Shown: positions 60,529 to 64,000 of the stretch, piece after piece | Position numbering within the stretch: the first letter of the stretch is position 1 | Layout of the letters: each line of letters opens with the position of its first letter | Assembly: GCA_021463505.1 (NCBI GenBank) | Contig: JAJTYR010000006.1 | Span: 1 to 64,000, forward strand | DNA length: 64,000 bases | DNA from: Burkholderiaceae bacterium | GTDB taxonomy: Bacteria > Pseudomonadota > Gammaproteobacteria > Burkholderiales > Burkholderiaceae_E | Direction of reading: 5' to 3' | Program-made: the position numbers and the translations under genes | The notes under the pieces: generated by a model | The model's input: only the letters and a program-made list of their open reading frames with translations | Databases searched by the model: none | Told to the model about the DNA's origin: nothing

Positions 60529-60825
60529 TCAGCCGGGGAGTTTCGTATCCCGACCGCTGGTTCCGGCTTCGGGCCAGGCAATGCGCGCACACGCTTCGCA
60601 CCACTTCGGGCTCTTCGGAAGCCCGGGATCGGCTGCGCTGCCCCAGGTCGAGAGCGGCATCGCCGTCGGCACGGTCGGCGCGTTGCAAAGTGCGCGCAGG
60701 ATGTTGTTGCGGCGCGAGAGGTGGTATTCCCAGAAGCCCTGCGAGATCTCGGTGATGACGAGTTCGTTGCGTTCGGCTTCGGTGGTGGGCAACGGCACGC
60801 CCTTCATGGCGTCGAACAGGCTCAT
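60529..60825 (-). CDS. Small hypothetical protein
   Basis: A 98-residue frame with ATG and a good AGGAG six bases upstream, so probably translated. The N-terminus MSLFDAMKGVPLPTTEAE and a later WCEAC pair of cysteines are the only features. I do not recognise a family. It lies between the toxin-antitoxin debris and the small membrane protein of the cbb3 group, on the same strand, and may belong to either. Confidence 0.55.
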   Translation of the reverse strand: MSLFDAMKGVPLPTTEAERNELVITEISQGFWEYHLSRRNNILRALCNAPTVPTAMPLSTWGSAADPGLPKSPKWCEACARIAWPEAGTSGRDTKLPG

Positions 60826-60843
60826 GACCCTCTCCTGGATCCG

Positions 60844-61188
60844 TCAGGGTTGAACGACGTGGCCACCCGGGACGACGATACGCGGCGTCCGGTGGGTGTC
60901 GGCCGCACGTACCTCGGCGGCCAGCCCGGCTCGACCATGGTCACGGCCTCCCGAGCCGGAAGGCGACGACCACGCCGGTTGCTGCGTCGGCACACCGAAG
61001 ACCCGGCGGTGAGTGGGAACGGGCACGTCGTCGTAGCGCGCGCTGACGACGATCAACCCGATGCACCCGGCAATCGAAGCGGCGAACACCAGGGCGCCCA
61101 GCCAGACGACCGGCTGCGAGGACCAGGAGCCACGGCGCGGCAGCCAGGAGCCGCGGCGCGACGGATCGCCCGGCGGATCACTGCGCAC
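60844..61188 (-). CDS. Small single-span membrane protein downstream of ccoP
   Basis: About 114 residues. One clear membrane helix (VVWLGALVFAASIAGCIGLIV) is followed by VPVPTHRRVFGVPTQ and a low-complexity tail. It overlaps the ccoP stop by 11 bp when read from GTG at 61188 (an ATG at 61209 is also open), so it is probably co-expressed with the oxidase. Small helper proteins often follow ccoP, but it shows no clear CcoS or FixH signature. Function not known. Confidence 0.6.
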   Translation of the reverse strand: MRSDPPGDPSRRGSWLPRRGSWSSQPVVWLGALVFAASIAGCIGLIVVSARYDDVPVPTHRRVFGVPTQQPAWSSPSGSGGRDHGRAGLAAEVRAADTHRTPRIVVPGGHVVQP

Positions 61189-62077
61189 GGTGCGACAGGT
61201 GATGGACATAGCCGGTCAGCAGGTGAATGTCGGCGTCGGACAGGCGTGAGCGCCACGCCGGCATCTGCCCGCTGCGACCGTCACGGATCGACGTTTCGAT
61301 CGCCGCCGGCGCACCCCCGTAGAGCCAGATGCGGTCGGTGAGATTCGGTGCGCCCAGTTGGGGATTGCCGGTTCCTTCGGGCCCGTGGCAGGCGCTGCAG
61401 GTCGTCTTGAAGACCGGCTCGCCCACCGCCGCGATCGCCGCATCGTGCGTCTGGCCGGACAGCCCCAGCACGTACTGGGTGAGACCCTTCACGGTCGCGT
61501 CGCCCAGCGCGTTCCACGGCGGCATCACGCCTGTGCGACCGTCGCGAATCGATGTCGCGATGTCCTGGGCCGTGTTGCCGTAGAGCGCGTCGCTGTCGGC
61601 CAGGCTCGGGGCACCGAGCAGCACGTTGCCGAGACCCGCCCGGCCGTGGCAGGCCGCGCAATTGTCGACGAACAGGCGCTCGCCGAGCTGGAGCGCCTGC
61701 GCGTCGCCGGCGAGCGCCTCGACGCTCATCGTGCCGAGGCGCGCGAGCACGGGGTCGAGTCGCGCGGCATTGGCGGCCGTGGCAGCGGCGAGCTCCTTCC
61801 CGGACGTCCAGCCGAGCACCCCCGGAGAGTTGCCGAAGCCCGGATACAGGACGAAGTAGGCGACAGCGATGAGATACATCGCCAGCGACGTGACGATCCA
61901 CCAGCCGGGCAGGCGGTTCATGCCCTCGCGCAGCGTACCGTTGGCCCAGACGTGGCCGGTCGTGCCGTCGGGCAGCAGCGGCACCCTGGCGCGCGGTGCC
62001 CACAGGAACAGGAAGAACGTCAGCCCGAAATTGACGACGATCAGACCGACGACCCACCAGGACCAGCCGCTGCTCAT
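61178..62077 (-). CDS. ccoP: cbb3 oxidase dihaem subunit CcoP
   Basis: A 299-residue dihaem cytochrome c subunit. Two membrane helices at the N-terminus (about 5-27 and 60-80) anchor it; two haem c sites follow (CAACHG near 137, CSACHG near 225) with downstream methionines (VMPPW, QMPAW). It passes electrons through CcoO to the catalytic CcoN. It overlaps ccoQ by ATGA. Confidence 0.96.
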   Translation of the reverse strand: MSSGWSWWVVGLIVVNFGLTFFLFLWAPRARVPLLPDGTTGHVWANGTLREGMNRLPGWWIVTSLAMYLIAVAYFVLYPGFGNSPGVLGWTSGKELAAATAANAARLDPVLARLGTMSVEALAGDAQALQLGERLFVDNCAACHGRAGLGNVLLGAPSLADSDALYGNTAQDIATSIRDGRTGVMPPWNALGDATVKGLTQYVLGLSGQTHDAAIAAVGEPVFKTTCSACHGPEGTGNPQLGAPNLTDRIWLYGGAPAAIETSIRDGRSGQMPAWRSRLSDADIHLLTGYVHHLSHRAQ

Positions 62078-62268
62078 CGGCGCTCCTCCGCGTCGGTGGA
62101 TGGAATCGAAACGCCCGGCCGGGCGCCACGGTCTTGCATCGGCAGGCGCGCCAGCCTGCCGAACGCCTGCCGATGACGAGGCAGCCAGGCCCACACCCAG
62201 ACGCCGATGAATGCCGCCATCAGCAGCAGCGTGAAGACCCCGACGAGGTGACCCCAGACCGGACTCAC
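62074..62268 (-). CDS. ccoQ: cbb3 oxidase small subunit CcoQ
   Basis: A 64-residue protein with one membrane helix (HLVGVFTLLLMAAFIGVWVW, residues 7-26) followed by a charged tail, the CcoQ pattern. The GTG start overlaps the ccoO stop and its stop overlaps the ccoP ATG, so it is translationally locked into the operon. It stabilises the assembled oxidase. Confidence 0.9.
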   Translation of the reverse strand: MSPVWGHLVGVFTLLLMAAFIGVWVWAWLPRHRQAFGRLARLPMQDRGARPGVSIPSTDAEERR

Positions 62269-62930
62269 GGCGACCGCTCCGCGAGCGACACCGCAGCAGC
62301 GGCCGCAGCCCTGGCCGGCTCCGGTTCGCTGGCCGCACCGAGGCCCTGCAGGTAGGCCACCAGCGCATCGAGTTCGGTCTTGTCCTGGAGCGCCGCCGCG
62401 GCGCCGGCGATGTCGGCATCGGTGTACGGGTCGCCGAGCTTGCGCAGCGTACGCATCCGTCCCGCAATCCCGGCACCGTCGATGCCGGCGGTCGCGAGCC
62501 ACGGATAACCGGGCATGTTCGACTCCGGCACGAGGGCACGCGGATCCACCAGGTGCATGCGCTGCCAGTCGTCGGAGTACTTGCCGCCCACGCGGGCCAG
62601 GTCCGGGCCGGTGCGCTTGGAGCCCCACTGGAACGGACGGTCGTAGACCGACTCCTCGGCCGTGGAGAAGCGCCCGTAACGTTGCGTTTCGAAGCGCAGC
62701 GCGCGGATCATCTGCGAGTGGCAGAGGTAGCAGCCTTCGCGCACGTAGATGTCGCGGCCCGCGAGTCGCAGTGGCTCGTAGGGCTTGATGTGGGCGGGCG
62801 GCCGGACGTTGCGCGCCTCGACGAACAGCGGCAGGACTTCGGCAAGACCCCCGAGCGACACCATCACGGCAGTCAGGATGCCGAGCGTCCACGCGTGCTT
62901 TTCGATGAACTCGAAGTGCCGGTAGGCCAT
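62265..62930 (-). CDS. ccoO: cbb3 oxidase monohaem subunit CcoO
   Basis: A 221-residue membrane-anchored cytochrome c. A helix at about 14-35 is followed by the haem site EGCYLCHSQMI near residue 66, RTGPDLARVGGKYSDDW and the ligand region SNMPGYPWL. It sits nine bases after ccoN. Confidence 0.97.
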   Translation of the reverse strand: MAYRHFEFIEKHAWTLGILTAVMVSLGGLAEVLPLFVEARNVRPPAHIKPYEPLRLAGRDIYVREGCYLCHSQMIRALRFETQRYGRFSTAEESVYDRPFQWGSKRTGPDLARVGGKYSDDWQRMHLVDPRALVPESNMPGYPWLATAGIDGAGIAGRMRTLRKLGDPYTDADIAGAAAALQDKTELDALVAYLQGLGAASEPEPARAAAAAAVSLAERSP

Positions 62931-62939
62931 GAGCGTTCC

Positions 62940-64000
62940 TCAACCGGCAGCCGGAAGCGGCGCCGGGATCTGTTGCGACACCGGCTCGGGCACCGGCACC
63001 GGTATCGGCCGGATCAGCTTCCTGCGCGCGTCCGCGGCCGTGTGCCAGAGGTTCCAGGCCATCACCCACATGCCGAGCCAGATCAGGACGCCGCCGAACC
63101 AGCGCACGATGTACAGCGGCTTGATGGCCAGCAGGCTGTCGATGAACGCGTAGGTGAGCGAGCCGTCGGGCCCGGTGGCACGCCACATCATGCCTTCGGT
63201 GACGCCGGCGATCCACATCGCGATCACGTACAGCAGCGTGCCGCCGGTGTGCAGCCAGAAGTGCAGGTCCATGGCTTTGTGCGAGTGCATCGCGGGGCGG
63301 CCGAGCGCACGCGGCGCCATCGCGTACAGCGAGCCGATCGTGATCATGGCGACCCAGCCGAGCGAACCGGAGTGCACGTGCGCAATCGTCCAGTCGGTGT
63401 AGTGCGACAGCGAGTTGACGGTCTTGATCGCCATCATCGAGCCTTCGAAGGTCGAAGCGGCGTAGAACACCAGCGCGATCACCATGAACTTCGCCGCCGG
63501 ATCGGTCTTCAGGCGGTGCCACGAGCCGTTGAAGGTGAACAGGCCGTTCGCGGCGGAACCCCAGCTCGGCATCAGCAGCACGAGAGAGAACGCCATGCCG
63601 ACCGACTGCACCCAGTCGGGCAGCGCGGTGTACATCAGGTGGTGCGAACCGGCCCACATGTAGATCGAGATCAGGGCCCAGAAGTTGACGATCGAGAAGC
63701 GGTAACTCCACAGCGGCTGCCGGGCCTGGCGCGGCACGAAGTAGTACATCATCCCGAGGAAGCCGGCCGTCAGGAAGAAGGCCACCGCATTGTGGCCGTA
63801 CCACCACTGGGTCATCGCGTCGGCGACACCGGAATAGATCGGGTACGACTTGGTCAGCGACGCCGGAAGCGCCAGGTTGTTGACGACGTGCAGCAGGCCG
63901 ACCGCGATGATGAACGCGCCGTAGTACCAGTTCGCGACGTAGATGTGCTGGATGCGCCGGCGCGCCAGCGTGGCGAAGAACACCACGCCGAAGCTGACCC
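62940..64000 (-). CDS. ccoN: cbb3 oxidase catalytic subunit CcoN, 5' end outside window
   Basis: The last about 353 residues of the haem-copper oxidase core subunit (usually about 475); the gene continues past the right edge. It shows [12 protein letters not shown] and [15 protein letters not shown] with the CuB histidines, and HVHSGSLGW for the haem region. It reduces oxygen with high affinity. The promoter, and any FNR site, lies outside the window. Confidence 0.97.
   Translation of the reverse strand, partial: VSFGVVFFATLARRRIQHIYVANWYYGAFIIAVGLLHVVNNLALPASLTKSYPIYSGVADAMTQWWYGHNAVAFFLTAGFLGMMYYFVPRQARQPLWSYRFSIVNFWALISIYMWAGSHHLMYTALPDWVQSVGMAFSLVLLMPSWGSAANGLFTFNGSWHRLKTDPAAKFMVIALVFYAASTFEGSMMAIKTVNSLSHYTDWTIAHVHSGSLGWVAMITIGSLYAMAPRALGRPAMHSHKAMDLHFWLHTGGTLLYVIAMWIAGVTEGMMWRATGPDGSLTYAFIDSLLAIKPLYIVRWFGGVLIWLGMWVMAWNLWHTAADARRKLIRPIPVPVPEPVSQQIPAPLPAAG

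Noticed and set aside
62074..63807. 577-residue reverse frame across ccoN, ccoO and ccoQ
   Set aside because: Only the terminal 64 codons (CcoQ) fit a family; the rest is an out-of-frame shadow of ccoN and ccoO.

Overview
The window is GC-rich, densely packed bacterial chromosome, almost certainly from a betaproteobacterium of Burkholderiales type. The evidence is the gene content and order: an anaerobic-type hemN, ubiD/ubiH ubiquinone genes, groESL behind a CIRCE element, the miaB-phoH-ybeY-corC-lnt block followed by glyQS-gmhB-plsC, lptD-surA-ksgA divergent from amgK-murU, dusB-fis-purH-ruvCAB, a full ybgC-tolQRAB-pal-cpoB operon, and a ccoNOQP cbb3 oxidase cut off by the right edge. Many genes overlap by ATGA/GTGA/TGATG, so long operons are likely. 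Assignments come from reading the translations; no database search was run.

Layout. 1-554: no supported gene, but a 90-bp inverted repeat whose centre holds three GCGAAGC-capped hairpins. 555-9912: a catabolic island. A large FAD/Fe-S D-2-hydroxyacid dehydrogenase and a GntR/FCD repressor read left; an alanine/serine-glyoxylate-type aminotransferase, a three-part TRAP transporter and a second aminotransferase read right. Two identical 17-bp operators lie in the divergent gap. 9947-15523: lytic transglycosylase, ubiD, hemN, a carboxymuconolactone-decarboxylase-like protein and a cold shock protein. 15580-17870: groESL with terminator, promoter and CIRCE. 17945-23618: OmpA-type lipoprotein, transglutaminase-like protein, EamA exporter, pyrF and a TctDE-like two-component system.

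23664-38837: tRNA-Met and the conserved miaB...lnt operon, then glyQS, gmhB, plsC, a YgjP-like metallopeptidase and gloA. Between miaB and phoH lie two extra, translationally coupled genes: a TPR plus outer-membrane-barrel protein with the architecture and length of Slam (surface lipoprotein assembly modifier) proteins, and an 803-residue FecR-domain protein with a 26-copy Gly-Gly-Thr repeat and a C-terminal glycine-rich beta domain resembling TbpB-type barrels. I read these as a candidate Slam-like exporter and its cargo; this is the most interesting system in the window.

38912-59285: envelope biogenesis (ksgA, surA, lptD), cell-wall recycling (amgK, murU), pepP, ubiH, dusB-fis-purH, ruvCAB, Tol-Pal and queC. 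59352-60825: a short scrambled zone around tRNA-Lys holding toxin-antitoxin debris. It contains a ribbon-helix-helix antitoxin fused in frame to a ParE/RelE-like toxin, and a higB tail followed by an internally deleted higA. 60844-64000: a small membrane protein and ccoPQON (cbb3 oxidase, reverse strand, ccoN partial).
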